A DNA stretch of 64,000 nt from Chryseobacterium sediminis (GCF_008386505.1 NZ_VUNZ01000001.1:744001-808000); one strand, 5' to 3'; numbered from the stretch's first letter, positions 1 to 9,903 are shown. Numbers and translations: made by a program. Notes: generated from the sequence alone by a model not told the origin.

Positions 1-1
1 T

Positions 2-214
2 CCGGCTTTGGGAGTTCTTGCCATTCAAAAAGTAAAACCACAAATGAGAGGAACAGCATTGGGAGCCTATGTTGCTTTTGTTGATCTTTCATTAGGACTA
101 GCAGGACCTATTGCCGGGCTGATTGCAGGTTGGTTTGATTATCAGACCGTTTACCTTTTCGGGGGGATAAGCTGTGTGGTGTCTATGATTATTCTACTCT
201 ATAATAAAAAATAA
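2..214 (+). CDS. MFS transporter, C-terminal fragment (5' end outside window)
   Basis: The frame is open from the first base, so only the last 70 residues or so are present. They form two hydrophobic helices separated by a short loop ([12 protein letters not shown]) and end in a short basic tail, as in the last two transmembrane segments of major facilitator superfamily drug or sugar exporters. The piece [20 protein letters not shown] is typical of helix 11 of this family. It ends 2 bases before the siderophore-interacting protein gene, so the two are probably co-transcribed. In that context a siderophore exporter is possible but unproven. The TTG at position 8 is an internal codon, not a start. 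Confidence 0.75.
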   Translation, partial: PALGVLAIQKVKPQMRGTALGAYVAFVDLSLGLAGPIAGLIAGWFDYQTVYLFGGISCVVSMIILLYNKK

Positions 215-216
215 AA

Positions 217-975
217 ATGGAAAATTCTATAATTACTCAGGCAGAGAAAACGAAAAAAATACGTTCTGCCTTTATCGTTAAAAATAAACAGTACCTCACT
301 CCGCATCTTATCCGTGTGGTATTTGAAATTCGTGAAAATCAAGTTGAGCTGCTTGCTAATGTACGCTCCGGATCTAATAATAAAATCTTTATTCCAGCTG
401 AAGAGGGAAACTCTCCTTTAGTCAGAACATATACCAACAGAAAAATTGATCTGGAAAAACGGGAATTAAGTATAGATTTCGTTGCTCATGGTGATAACGG
501 ACCTGCTTCTGCCTGGGCATTACAAGCGATTTCCGGTGATTCATTGGAAATAGGGATGAAAGAAAGTACAAGGCCTTTAGTTCCTGATGCTGATTTTTAT
601 CTGCTGGCAGGAGATGCAACAGCATTACCTGTCATTTGTGCTATTGCGGAGCAGTTTCCACCTTATGTATCAGCAAAGATATTATTAGAGGTGGCAGGCA
701 AAGAGGATGAGCTTATTCTGTGTTCTGCAGCAGATATTTCAGTTGAGTGGCTTCACAATCCTCATCCGGAAGAAGGAAGCCAGCTAGCAGAAGCTGTAAA
801 ATCTGTTCAGTTTCCACCCGGAGTTTTGAAAGAATATGTATATATCGCTGCGGAATATGCAACAGTACATGAACTTCGTACTTATTTTAAAACAACCCTG
901 CAATGGGATCCCCATGGTTTATATATCTGCTCGTACTGGAAAGCCGGACAGGCAGAAAATATCCGGACAGTTTAG
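217..975 (+). CDS. Siderophore-interacting protein (FAD-binding ferric reductase family)
   Basis: 252 residues. The N-terminal half is a flavin-binding barrel with the FAD motif R70TYTNR75, and the C-terminal half has the nucleotide-binding motif A131GDATALP138, both hallmarks of the siderophore-interacting protein (SIP/ViuB) family. These cytoplasmic flavoproteins reduce ferric siderophores to release iron. Length is normal. It starts 2 bases after the MFS gene and is followed by a Crp-type regulator gene 45 bases downstream. Iron release is a family inference; the substrate siderophore is not visible from sequence. Confidence 0.85.
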   Translation: MENSIITQAEKTKKIRSAFIVKNKQYLTPHLIRVVFEIRENQVELLANVRSGSNNKIFIPAEEGNSPLVRTYTNRKIDLEKRELSIDFVAHGDNGPASAWALQAISGDSLEIGMKESTRPLVPDADFYLLAGDATALPVICAIAEQFPPYVSAKILLEVAGKEDELILCSAADISVEWLHNPHPEEGSQLAEAVKSVQFPPGVLKEYVYIAAEYATVHELRTYFKTTLQWDPHGLYICSYWKAGQAENIRTV

Positions 976-984
976 ATAAAAATA

Positions 985-1020
985 GTAAGCAAAAACCTTT
1001 TTATCACTACTTTTGCTTAC
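985..1020 (+). promoter_or_regulatory. Perfect 10-bp inverted repeat with embedded -7 box abutting a start codon
   Basis: GTAAGCAAAA (985-994) and TTTTGCTTAC (1011-1020) are exact reverse complements separated by 16 bases, and the right arm touches the ATG at 1021. The right arm overlaps TACTTTTG (1008-1015), a match to the Bacteroidetes -7 box TAnnTTTG. The layout suits an autoregulatory operator over the promoter of the Crp-type gene, or a hairpin that hides the start codon. Confidence 0.5.
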
Positions 1021-1590
1021 ATGCAGGAACTTTTAGCTTCATATATTAAAAACAGAATATCGGTAACGGATGAAGAATTGAATACCATTCTTTCTTATTT
1101 CAGACTTGTTCAATTAAAAAAGAATGAGACGCTCCTTACCAACGGACAGCACAGCCAACGTACATTTTTTGTTGTAAACGGTTGTCTCCGTATATTTTTC
1201 ATCAATGAAGAAGGGCAGGATTCTACGCGATATTTTGCATTTGAAAATCAGTTTGCAACAGCATTAACCAGTTTTATTACTTCTGAACCCTCTGACGAAT
1301 TTATTCAGGCCGTGGAGGATTCAGAAGTATATTACATTAGCCATGAAAGTTTTTACCATCTTCTGGATATTATTCCGCAATGGGAAAAATTTTACAGGAT
1401 ATATCTGGAAACAGCTTATGTAAGCAATACGAAGAGACTGATGTCTTTCCTTGTTCAGGATGCCCTTGAAAAGTACCGTCAGCTGTTGAATGAAAATCCT
1501 GTTGTGGTGCGAAGACTCTCTAACAAAATGGTAGCTTCCTATCTTAATATCTCACAGGAGACTCTGAGCAGACTGAAGTCAAGGCTCTGA
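1021..1590 (+). CDS. Crp/Fnr-family transcriptional regulator
   Basis: 189 residues with an N-terminal cyclic-nucleotide-binding-like beta roll (about 25-115; VVNGCLRIFFINEEGQDSTR) and a C-terminal helix-turn-helix (about 150-189) ending SNKMVASYLNISQETLSRLK. This is the usual size and architecture of Bacteroidetes Crp-family proteins, which generally lack the classical cAMP-binding residues. No iron-sulfur cysteine set is seen. The only good start is ATG 1021, yet a -7 box ends at 1015, so the mRNA may be leaderless or nearly so. Its target could be the iron genes upstream or the metal-efflux operon downstream. Confidence 0.85.
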   Translation: MQELLASYIKNRISVTDEELNTILSYFRLVQLKKNETLLTNGQHSQRTFFVVNGCLRIFFINEEGQDSTRYFAFENQFATALTSFITSEPSDEFIQAVEDSEVYYISHESFYHLLDIIPQWEKFYRIYLETAYVSNTKRLMSFLVQDALEKYRQLLNENPVVVRRLSNKMVASYLNISQETLSRLKSRL

Positions 1591-1699
1591 TTTTTGTTTG
1601 ATAAACCTAACATTATTACAAAGAACTTTAAACCATTTTTAATCTGATAAAATTATCAAAAAATTAATACTGGAGCCTGTTTAGGAAAAATTTAAGCCT

Positions 1700-1707
1700 T
1701 ATATTTG
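1700..1707 (+). promoter_or_regulatory. Bacteroidetes -7 promoter box (TATATTTG)
   Basis: TATATTTG followed by C is a strong match to the consensus TAnnTTTG. It lies only 5 bases before ATG 1713, implying a very short leader for the following gene. Confidence 0.6.
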
Positions 1708-1712
1708 CACTC

Positions 1713-2075
1713 ATGTTAAAATGGTTTTCCATATTATGTTCAATGATGTATGTGCTGGCTACCACCAATGCGGGGGAAGTACTTAAAGTACCTATGTTTG
1801 TAGAGCATTTTATGGAATATCACGGAAGCTTATCAGAGTTTGTTATGGAACATTATGATAACCACAAGCAGGATTCTGACTGGGATACTGATCAGAAACT
1901 ACCGTTTATCAATCCACCCATCGTATTGACTGTACATGCCCAGCTTCCGGAATTGGCTTTTGAAATAAAAAAACCTAAAGAAATTACTGTTTCCAGGAAA
2001 AGCAGTATCTACAAGGAAAAAGATTTTTCCAATCATTATCTTTCTCAGATTTTCCAGCCTCCACGGCTTTCTTAA
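1713..2075 (+). CDS. Small exported protein of unknown function upstream of the metal-efflux operon
   Basis: 120 residues. The first 20 are hydrophobic and signal-like. The rest is hydrophilic with His/Asp/Glu-rich stretches (FVEHFMEYHG, HYDNHKQDSDWD) that could contact metal ions, and it ends with LSQIFQPPRLS. I recognise no named family. It precedes a CusA/CzcA-type pump gene in the same direction, so a periplasmic accessory role in metal handling is an inference from context. A strong -7 box lies 5 bases before the ATG; if the transcript starts later, Met11 or Met12 could be the real start. An unrelated 123-residue protein at 61440-61811 shares the plan of an N-terminal hydrophobic segment and a short Pro-Pro tail. 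Confidence 0.6.
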   Translation: MLKWFSILCSMMYVLATTNAGEVLKVPMFVEHFMEYHGSLSEFVMEHYDNHKQDSDWDTDQKLPFINPPIVLTVHAQLPELAFEIKKPKEITVSRKSSIYKEKDFSNHYLSQIFQPPRLS

Positions 2076-2334
2076 TTCATTTTATACTGACATTGCTTTA
2101 GTTTAAGGCAGTCCATTTATTATTACATCAATTTAACCCATCGTGCATTATAACTTTGTTTATGATGTCTTTATTGAACTTTGCTTACATTTTTAAGATG
2201 ATAAGTTTAAAGTAAAATGTATGATTATCAGGTAGATATTTACACTTACTGGTGTGAGATCTTCTGTAATTGTACAAATAAAGACTTCAGCAGCTTTGTA
2301 AGGCATTCCGGGTTATCAATTAATCGTTTTTTCC

Positions 2335-5300
2335 ATGTTAAATAAAATTATTGAGTTTTCTGTAAAGAATAAACTCATCATTGCTCTGTTTACAGTGGGG
2401 CTTGTTCTTTTTGGAGTCTATGAAACCACCAAACTACCCATAGATGCTCAGCCGGATATCACCAATAATCAGGTGCAGATTATTACTACGGCTCCTTCTT
2501 ATGGTGCAGCAGATATAGAACGTCTTGTTACATTTCCTATTGAGCAGGCTACCAGTAACATCAGCGGAATTAAGGAACTTAGAAGTTTCTCACGTTTCGG
2601 ACTTTCGTTAGTAACGGTAGTTTTTGATGACAATACGGATGTCTACTGGGCACGCCAGCAGGTTCAGGAGCGTTTACAGCTTGTTCAGGACAATATTCCG
2701 GCCGGAATCGGTAAACCGGAACTGGGACCTATTTCCACAGGATTAGGTGAAATTTTCCAATATGTTGTAAGAGCCAAAAAAGGGTATGAAAATATCTATG
2801 ATGAAACTGAACTCAGAACCATTCAGGATTGGGTGGTCAGAAGACAGCTTCTGGGAACTAAAGGAGTGGCTGATGTCAGCAGTTTCGGTGGAAAACTGAA
2901 ACAATATGAAATTGCCATTAATCCTAATAAACTTCAGGCATTCAATATTAATATTAACGATGTTTTTGGTGCTTTGGAGAAAAACAATCAAAATACCGGA
3001 GGTGCTTATATTGAGAAGAAAGAAACGGTTCTTTTTATTCGCAGTGAAGGGCTTCTGGGAAGTACAGAAGATATCGGAAGTATTCAGGTGGCAGAAACTA
3101 AAGAAGGAATTCCGGTACATATTAAAGATGTTGCTTCCGTAAAGATCGGTTATGCGACAAGGTACGGTGCTATGACCTACAATGATACGGGAGAAGTATC
3201 CGGAGCTATTGTACTGATGCTGAAAGGGGAAAATGCCAATGTCGTAATTGGAAATATTAAAGAAAGACTGGAAAAAATACAGGAATCACTACCTGAAGGT
3301 GTTGTTATTGAACCTTTCCTTGACCGTGCTAAAATGGTAAACAACACCATCAGTACAGTAAAAACAAACCTGATGGAAGGTGCTTTGATTGTTGTTTTCA
3401 TTCTGGTTTTGTTCTTAGGAAACTTCAGAGCTGGATTACTGGTAGCTTCTGTGATTCCTTTGGCAATGCTTTTCGCCATTATCATGATGAATATTTTTGG
3501 CGTAGGAGGAAATCTGATGAGTCTTGGAGCCCTTGATTTCGGACTTATTGTAGACGGAGCCGTCATCATCGTAGAAGCGGTACTGCATCAGCTGGCCCAC
3601 AAAAAGCATTTCGGAAAAGACAATATGCTCAGTAAAAAGGAAATGGATGATCAGGTTTCCGGTTCTGCTGCTAAAATGGTTAACAGTGCAGTTTTCGGAC
3701 AGATCATCATCTTAATTGTATATCTTCCGATTTTTACGCTTCAGGGAATTGAAGGTAAAATGTTTAAGCCAATGGCTCAGACGGTTGCTTTTGCCTTAAT
3801 TGGTGCATTCATTCTTTCCCTTACTTATATTCCTATGATGAGTTCTCTGGTACTGAGCAGAAAAAAGAAAGAAAAAGAAAATATTTCAGACCGGGTAATG
3901 AGCAAAGTAGAAACAGGCCACCAGAAATTCCTGATAAAAGCTCTTAAATATAGAAAAACCATTATCCTTGGAGTATTGGCTCTGTTTGCTGGTGCTGTTT
4001 TTACTCTTTCCAGAATGGGTGGAGAATTTATCCCGTCTTTGGAAGAAGGTGATTTTGCGGTGGAAATGAGAATCCTTCAGGGAAGCAATATCAACGAAAC
4101 CAAAAAAGCAACCACTCAGGCAGCCAATATCCTTTTAACCCAATTTCCTGAAATACAGAAAGTGGTAATGAAAATTGGTAGTGCAGAAATTCCTACGGAG
4201 CCGATGCCTATGGATTCCGGAGATATGATCATAGTCTTAAAACCTAAAAAGGAATGGACTTCTGCAAAAACATTTCCTGAACTTTCTGATAAAATGAGCA
4301 AAGCACTAAGTGTTATTCCGGGATTAACAACCAGTTTTCAGTTTCCGGTACAAATGCGTTTCAATGAGCTGATGACCGGAGCAAGACAGGATGTGGTATG
4401 CAAAATTTATGGGGAAGATCTGGACAGCCTCGCTGCCTATGCAAAGAAAATGGGAAGTATTATCAATACGGTAAAAGGGGCTCAGGATCTTTATATAGAA
4501 CCCGTTGTGGGCGCTCCGCAGGTTATTATTGATTATAACCGTTCAGAACTGTCCCGTTATAATATTTCTGTAGCAGATATCAACAGGGTTATCAATATGG
4601 CTTTTGCCGGACAGACGGCAGGTGCTTTATATGAAGGAGAGAAGAAGTTTGACATTGTTGTCCGAATGGATAATGAACATAAAAAAGACATCACAAGTAT
4701 TCAGAATCTTTTGGTTCCTACAGCCTCAGGAGAGCAGATTCCTTTATCACAGCTGGCAAAAGTAGAGCTTAAAAACAGCCCGAACCAGATTCAGAGAGAA
4801 GATACCAAAAGAAGAATTATTGTAGGGTTTAACGTAAGAGGAAGAGATGTTCAGAGTATTGTTGAAGAACTTCAGCAAAAGACAGGTAAAAACCTAAAGC
4901 TGTCACCTGGATATACGGTTTCTTATGGAGGAGCTTTTGAAAATTTAAATGAAGCCAAAGCAAGACTCGGAATTGCCGTTCCTATTTCATTAGTAATGAT
5001 CTTTCTGTTATTATTCTTTGCGTTCGGTTCTGTAAAACACAGCTTACTCATCTATACTGCCATTCCATTGTCTGCAATAGGAGGTGTTTATTTTCTGGCG
5101 TTGAGAGGAATGCCTTTCAGTATCAGTGCAGGGGTAGGGTTCATTGCTTTATTCGGAGTTGCCGTACTTAATGGAATTGTTTTGATATCAGAGTTTAACA
5201 GGTTGAAAAAGAACGGAATAGCTAACGTCAACAGAATTGTACTGATAGGTACAAAAATCAGACTTCGTCCGGTTTTAATGACAGCTTTTGTTGCTTCTTT

Positions 5301-6672
5301 AGGATTTCTTCCTATGGCCATCAGTAACGGTGCCGGAGCAGAAGTACAGAGACCTCTGGCGACCGTTGTAATTGGAGGTTTGATGCTCGCTACACTTTTA
5401 ACCCTTTTTGTACTTCCTATTCTCTATGTTTTATTTGAAAATATTAATAAAGATAAAATGAAATTCTCTAAAAAATTCAACTATAAAAAATTGTCTGTCT
5501 TCTTACTGCTTATCTCCTTTGGAAGCTTTCAGGCTCAGGAAAACATTACTTATGATCAGGCCTTGGAAAAAGCTTATCAACAAAATGGAACCCTTAAAAA
5601 TTCAAAATTAATATCAGATTATCAGGAAAAAATGAAAGCCAGCTATCTGGATATTCCACAGCTGGAAGTTACAGGAGGATTTGGACAAATTCAAGGAGAA
5701 GAAACGGATAATTCTTTTGGAATTTCTCAAAGATTCAGTTTTCCTACGGTTTATTCAAAAAGAAAACAAATGCTGGATGCAGAATGGTCTGCCAGTATCA
5801 TCAATCAGAATCTCACCAAAACCCAGCTTACCAAAGAGGTTACAGACGTTTTCTACAGAATATTGGTGCTTCAGGAGAAGAAAAAAGTGCTGGAATATAT
5901 CAGCCAGATGTACAATAATTTTGCTGATAAGGCCGGATTAAGATTAAAAAAGGGAGAAGCCAATATTTTGGAAGAATCAACCGCTGAAATCCAGAAAGAA
6001 CAGGTAAAAGTACAACTGAATACTCTTGAAAATGATCTGAATATGGCAAAAATTCAGCTTCAGGTATTACTTCAGTCCGAAACTCCTTATCAGCCGGTTG
6101 CTGAAAAACCGATAATGAATATTGGCCTTCAGATTTCTGAAGAAATGGTAAAACAACATCCTGAACTTCAGTATCTGCAGCAACAAATTAAAGTAGGAGA
6201 GGCCGAAGTACAGCTGGAGAAAAGCAAACTTCTTCCGGATCTTCTCGTTGGATACACCAATCAGAGTATGAAAAACATTAATAACAACCGTTTCAATTCG
6301 GTTCAGGTGGGTGTAGGAATTCCATTGTTTACAAAGGGGCAAAGAGCTTTAGCTAAGGCAGCACAGGCAAAAATTGCAATCTCTGAAAATCAATACCAGC
6401 GAAAAGAAATAGAGCTTAAAAACAGATTGAGACAACAGCTGAATAATTATATAAACCAACAGAAAATCATTGAAAATTATCAACAAAAACAACTTCCAAA
6501 ATCTGAAACTATTTTAAAAACAGCACAGAAACAAATGGAAGTAGGAGAAATTGATTATCTGGATTGGGTAATATTGGTGAACCAAGCCGTAAAAACCAAA
6601 GCAGACTATATTGATCAGCTGGAAAAACTGAATCAGATCAGTGCCGAACTTAATTTCTTAATTTCAAAATAA
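2335..6672 (+). CDS. CusA/CzcA-type heavy-metal RND efflux pump fused to a TolC-family outer-membrane domain
   Basis: 1445 residues. Residues 1-1040 are a complete HME-RND pump (N-terminal FSVKNKLIIALFTVGLVLFG). In helix 4 it carries D401, D407 and E414 (LDFGLIVDGAVIIVE), the proton-relay set of CzcA-type metal pumps. Residues from about 1042 on are an outer-membrane efflux (TolC-like) protein with long coiled-coil helices. The join contains an in-frame Met (residue 1042, base 5458) followed by a typical signal peptide ending SFQAQE. No stop separates the parts. RND-TolC fusions of this length occur in flavobacteria (family knowledge). The metal (Cu, Zn, Co or Cd) cannot be told from sequence. 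The adaptor gene follows 7 bases later. Confidence 0.9.
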   Translation: MLNKIIEFSVKNKLIIALFTVGLVLFGVYETTKLPIDAQPDITNNQVQIITTAPSYGAADIERLVTFPIEQATSNISGIKELRSFSRFGLSLVTVVFDDNTDVYWARQQVQERLQLVQDNIPAGIGKPELGPISTGLGEIFQYVVRAKKGYENIYDETELRTIQDWVVRRQLLGTKGVADVSSFGGKLKQYEIAINPNKLQAFNININDVFGALEKNNQNTGGAYIEKKETVLFIRSEGLLGSTEDIGSIQVAETKEGIPVHIKDVASVKIGYATRYGAMTYNDTGEVSGAIVLMLKGENANVVIGNIKERLEKIQESLPEGVVIEPFLDRAKMVNNTISTVKTNLMEGALIVVFILVLFLGNFRAGLLVASVIPLAMLFAIIMMNIFGVGGNLMSLGALDFGLIVDGAVIIVEAVLHQLAHKKHFGKDNMLSKKEMDDQVSGSAAKMVNSAVFGQIIILIVYLPIFTLQGIEGKMFKPMAQTVAFALIGAFILSLTYIPMMSSLVLSRKKKEKENISDRVMSKVETGHQKFLIKALKYRKTIILGVLALFAGAVFTLSRMGGEFIPSLEEGDFAVEMRILQGSNINETKKATTQAANILLTQFPEIQKVVMKIGSAEIPTEPMPMDSGDMIIVLKPKKEWTSAKTFPELSDKMSKALSVIPGLTTSFQFPVQMRFNELMTGARQDVVCKIYGEDLDSLAAYAKKMGSIINTVKGAQDLYIEPVVGAPQVIIDYNRSELSRYNISVADINRVINMAFAGQTAGALYEGEKKFDIVVRMDNEHKKDITSIQNLLVPTASGEQIPLSQLAKVELKNSPNQIQREDTKRRIIVGFNVRGRDVQSIVEELQQKTGKNLKLSPGYTVSYGGAFENLNEAKARLGIAVPISLVMIFLLLFFAFGSVKHSLLIYTAIPLSAIGGVYFLALRGMPFSISAGVGFIALFGVAVLNGIVLISEFNRLKKNGIANVNRIVLIGTKIRLRPVLMTAFVASLGFLPMAISNGAGAEVQRPLATVVIGGLMLATLLTLFVLPILYVLFENINKDKMKFSKKFNYKKLSVFLLLISFGSFQAQENITYDQALEKAYQQNGTLKNSKLISDYQEKMKASYLDIPQLEVTGGFGQIQGEETDNSFGISQRFSFPTVYSKRKQMLDAEWSASIINQNLTKTQLTKEVTDVFYRILVLQEKKKVLEYISQMYNNFADKAGLRLKKGEANILEESTAEIQKEQVKVQLNTLENDLNMAKIQLQVLLQSETPYQPVAEKPIMNIGLQISEEMVKQHPELQYLQQQIKVGEAEVQLEKSKLLPDLLVGYTNQSMKNINNNRFNSVQVGVGIPLFTKGQRALAKAAQAKIAISENQYQRKEIELKNRLRQQLNNYINQQKIIENYQQKQLPKSETILKTAQKQMEVGEIDYLDWVILVNQAVKTKADYIDQLEKLNQISAELNFLISK
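5458..6672 (+). other. TolC-like C-terminal domain with buried signal peptide and possible internal start
   Basis: This sub-region encodes residues 1042-1445 of the fusion. It begins with ATG, basic residues (MKFSKKFNYKK), a hydrophobic run (LSVFLLLISFGSF) and a likely cleavage site (QAQ-EN), exactly as a free exported TolC-type protein would. It may be translated separately, or the fusion may be cleaved at this point. Confidence 0.55.
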
Positions 6673-6679
6673 CAACGTC

Positions 6680-7831
6680 ATGCATTTCAAGAATATATCA
6701 ATATACAGCCTTGCTTTAATCCTTACTTTATCTTCATGTTCAGGAAAAAAAGAGGAAGAAAAAACGGTTTACGAAAACACAAAATTTACCAAAAACAATG
6801 AAAATTCGGTTCATCTTACGGAAAAACAGATTCAGTCTATAGGAATTACCATTACATCCATTCAGAACAGAAATATGGAAAAGCTGGTAAGGCTGAACGG
6901 AAAAGCAGAAATTGCACCTTCTCATATCAGTTCGGTTTCCAGTATCATGGGCGGACATATCAAGTCAATTAACGTAATTAATGGAAGCCATTTCAATAAA
7001 GGGCAGGTTCTTGCAGTTGTAGAAGATCCACAGTTTATACAGCTTCAGCAGGATTATTTGGTGACAAAAGCACAACTGGAAGCCGCAAGACTGAACTTTA
7101 ACCGCCAAAAAGATCTTAATACAAGTAAAGCCAGCAGTGATAAGACGATGCAGACCGCTCAGGCAGATTATGCTACCCTGAATGCTACTTTAAGAGGCCT
7201 TGAAGAAAAGCTGAGAATCATAGGAATCAATGCCAAAGGTTTACATACCGGGAATATCAGAAGTAAGATCAATATTTACGCTCCGTTTGCCGGTTTTGTA
7301 AGCAAAATTCTGGTGAACAACGGGCAATACATCAATCCGGCGGATACCTTATTTGAACTGATTAACCCGTCCGGATTACTTTTGGAATTAAAAGTTTTTG
7401 AAAATGATGTAAATGATGTGAAAGCGGGTCAGGAAATTGTAGTATACAACAATCAGAATCCGGATGTAAAATCCAACGCCAGAATTGTCAGTATAGTTCC
7501 AAGTATTGAAAACGGGGGATCTGCAACTGCAATTGCTAAGTTGTCTTCTTCAAATTCTGAATTTGTAAAAGGAATGTATATCAATGCTGAAGTCAATATC
7601 AGCAGCCGGTACACACAGGGGCTTCCCAACGAAGCAGTAGTTTCTTTTGAAAATAAAAATTATGTTTTTGAAGACCTCGGAAAATCGAATTATAAAATGA
7701 TTCCGGTTGTGACAGGAATTTCTGATGATCAGTTTACAGAGATTCTAAAAGCAGATGTTTTAAAGGGTAAGAAAATTGTGCAGAAAGGAGCTTACAGTCT
7801 TCTGATGATGCTTAAAAACAAAGCAGAATAA
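6680..7831 (+). CDS. RND efflux periplasmic adaptor lipoprotein (CusB/CzcB type)
   Basis: 383 residues with a lipoprotein signal (LTLSSC, lipid-attachment Cys20), then barrel-sandwich hybrid, alpha-hairpin (about 120-185) and beta-barrel domains. The lipoyl-like half-motifs GGHIKSINVINGSHFNKGQV and INIYAPFAGFVSKILVNNGQ match membrane-fusion proteins. It would link the RND pump to the TolC part across the periplasm. It starts 7 bases after the fusion gene and is followed by a hairpin terminator, so it ends the operon. There is no CusB-type N-terminal Met cluster, so the metal specificity is open. Confidence 0.88.
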   Translation: MHFKNISIYSLALILTLSSCSGKKEEEKTVYENTKFTKNNENSVHLTEKQIQSIGITITSIQNRNMEKLVRLNGKAEIAPSHISSVSSIMGGHIKSINVINGSHFNKGQVLAVVEDPQFIQLQQDYLVTKAQLEAARLNFNRQKDLNTSKASSDKTMQTAQADYATLNATLRGLEEKLRIIGINAKGLHTGNIRSKINIYAPFAGFVSKILVNNGQYINPADTLFELINPSGLLLELKVFENDVNDVKAGQEIVVYNNQNPDVKSNARIVSIVPSIENGGSATAIAKLSSSNSEFVKGMYINAEVNISSRYTQGLPNEAVVSFENKNYVFEDLGKSNYKMIPVVTGISDDQFTEILKADVLKGKKIVQKGAYSLLMMLKNKAE

Positions 7832-7853
7832 GCTTTTAAATACATATCATACA

Positions 7854-7892
7854 ATTAAAAGACCAGTCCTCCGGCTGATCTTTTAATTTTTT
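7854..7892 (+). terminator. Rho-independent terminator after the efflux operon
   Basis: ATTAAAAGACCAG and CTGATCTTTTAAT pair around an 8-base loop with one mismatch, followed by a run of T residues. It lies 23 bases after the adaptor stop codon. Confidence 0.75.
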
Positions 7893-8016
7893 AGAAGCTT
7901 CACACTGTACATTTTGCTTTCTGAAAAAATTCTTTAAGATTGAATCAGTTTTAGTAACTATGCAAAATTCTTTTCAGAAATTATCTAATACTTTTTTGAA
8001 ATATAATTGTAGAACA

Positions 8017-9903
8017 TCATCTCCATTTACTTGTTAAAACTATCGTTTCATTGTGTGGCTTATGCTCATCAGGAATTTTATCTATTTTTATAACTACGGG
8101 AAGATCCGCAGATAAGCCAGCAAGAATACATCCACCTTGTGGCAAAATAGAAAGACTGTCAAATGATATTTTGTCTAGATAAGATACTGTTCTTCCAATT
8201 GCTTCAATGTCTTTATTATTGATTAAACGATGAAGTAAATAATTATGCAATTGCGATATTATTGTATCCGAAATATCATAGGGTCTTTGACTTGCAATAG
8301 TTAGAAATACTCCAAACTTTCTTCCTTCTTTTATTATTTCCTCAAAAGTTTCAAGTCTATAATCTTTCCATGTTTCACTTTCACGAATTGAATTTCTAGA
8401 AAGAATATTATGAGCTTCATCAACAATAATATTTAGATACTTTTCCCTTGTTAAATTATTTCTTTTGTAATATTCATAATAATACTTACAAATGACTAAA
8501 GGAATAATTTTTTTCATTTCCACATTAACATCATTCAGATTAATAACAATTAATGGCTTTTTATTTGTTATTATTTTGTCATCATTTATCACAGCAAATA
8601 CTTTTGTAATCTCGCTAAACTTTGATTCTAATCTATTATAAAGTGGTCCGATGTGCTCTTTAGAATAATAACCTTTCGTTATAACGTCAAAATAGTTTAT
8701 TATGATTTGTAATCTTATTTTTACAAAAGCAGTTAATTTCGTAAAGTCAATTTGGATTAATGTTATAATATCTTTAAGACGTTGAATAAATTCTGTAGGA
8801 TTATCTTTATTTGATATGTTTTCTAATATATAATTTCCAAAATCTATCTTTAGACCGCTTTTCAACCTATTTCTTATATCAAGAATATTTGGAAATAAAC
8901 CCGTAATGCTATTAAGTCTAAAAAGCTCATCAATAAAATATATATGAAAATCTTTATCCAAAGATTTTGATCCCTGGGTTAGAATAGTTGCAATTACATT
9001 ATATATTAATGCTTTAATTCCCAATTCTGTCCTTGTATTATCAACTAAGGTTTTTTTGAATAAAGAACTATTGAGGAATGGCTTTTGAGTTTGATCGGTT
9101 GCCTTTAGTAATATAGACCAAAATGTTAAATCATTAATCTCGGATTCAGGTATGGGAAAACGGTCACCATCTGTTTTTGAAGTTGATAAGAAAAATCTAT
9201 TTTTAAGTTCTTTTTCAAGAATAATATTATCACTATCATTGTTAATCGCATATTCTCCATTAAAATCAATTAGTATAAATTTCGCATTATCTATAAATTT
9301 TTTAGAGTCTTTATACTTTTTAAATAATTCAAAATATATTTTAGATAATGTATACGACTTGCCACTTCCTGTATTCCCAAAAATACCAATATGGCTTGCA
9401 AATAGTTTGTCAACACCTATTTCAATATTAGTATTGGTTTCATTTAACAAATAGCCCAGTCTAATTTTATCATCATCTTCTTTCGCAAAACTATGTATAC
9501 AATTAAATTCTTTATCATCAAGCAAAAAACAGTCATTGTCAATTAAAGGTAATTCTTTCAAGCCTTGACGGAAAACATTGTTTTCAATAAAACCAACTAG
9601 AATCACACTTAAAAAACGTTTAATTTTGTTTCTTTGATCAATGTAATTATTATTTTCAAGATCTTTATCTTCTGAAATAAATTCTCCCTCAATCTTACCA
9701 ATAATTTCATTGAACCCTTTTGCAATTTTTACATATGATCCTACAGATACATTTTTAATAATTCTACCTTTGAAAAGTAAATGAGGAGCATTCTTATTTT
9801 TATTGACTCTTATAAGTATATTTTTCCCTTTTATTTCACTAACAGAACCTATTTTTAAAACTGACTCAGCAGTAAAATTGTTATTCGTAATTTCGTTCTC
9901 CAT
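8017..9903 (-). CDS. HerA-type ATPase (DUF87 family), third gene of the HD-SIR2-HerA operon
   Basis: 628 residues. The N-terminus (about 12-75) resembles a HAS-barrel. The ATPase core has Walker A G176NTGSGKS183, Walker B NIIVDEAHN (491-499, D495/E496), GRKFGV (527-532) and SQRP (538-541), the motif order of HerA/FtsK-like hexameric translocases. In prokaryotic immunity HerA ATPases partner with nuclease or SIR2 effectors (Sir2-HerA, DUF4297-HerA). The start lies 2 bases after the SIR2 stop codon, so translation is probably coupled. Composition is visibly AT-rich; 8461-8520 has only 10 G/C in 60 bases, which suggests horizontal acquisition. Annotation as a generic ATP-binding protein would miss the operon context. 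Confidence 0.88.
   Translation of the reverse strand: MENEITNNNFTAESVLKIGSVSEIKGKNILIRVNKNKNAPHLLFKGRIIKNVSVGSYVKIAKGFNEIIGKIEGEFISEDKDLENNNYIDQRNKIKRFLSVILVGFIENNVFRQGLKELPLIDNDCFLLDDKEFNCIHSFAKEDDDKIRLGYLLNETNTNIEIGVDKLFASHIGIFGNTGSGKSYTLSKIYFELFKKYKDSKKFIDNAKFILIDFNGEYAINNDSDNIILEKELKNRFFLSTSKTDGDRFPIPESEINDLTFWSILLKATDQTQKPFLNSSLFKKTLVDNTRTELGIKALIYNVIATILTQGSKSLDKDFHIYFIDELFRLNSITGLFPNILDIRNRLKSGLKIDFGNYILENISNKDNPTEFIQRLKDIITLIQIDFTKLTAFVKIRLQIIINYFDVITKGYYSKEHIGPLYNRLESKFSEITKVFAVINDDKIITNKKPLIVINLNDVNVEMKKIIPLVICKYYYEYYKRNNLTREKYLNIIVDEAHNILSRNSIRESETWKDYRLETFEEIIKEGRKFGVFLTIASQRPYDISDTIISQLHNYLLHRLINNKDIEAIGRTVSYLDKISFDSLSILPQGGCILAGLSADLPVVIKIDKIPDEHKPHNETIVLTSKWR

Noticed and set aside
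2743..3120. Antisense frame inside the RND pump gene (125 residues)
   Set aside because: It mirrors the real CDS and has no domain or plausible start.
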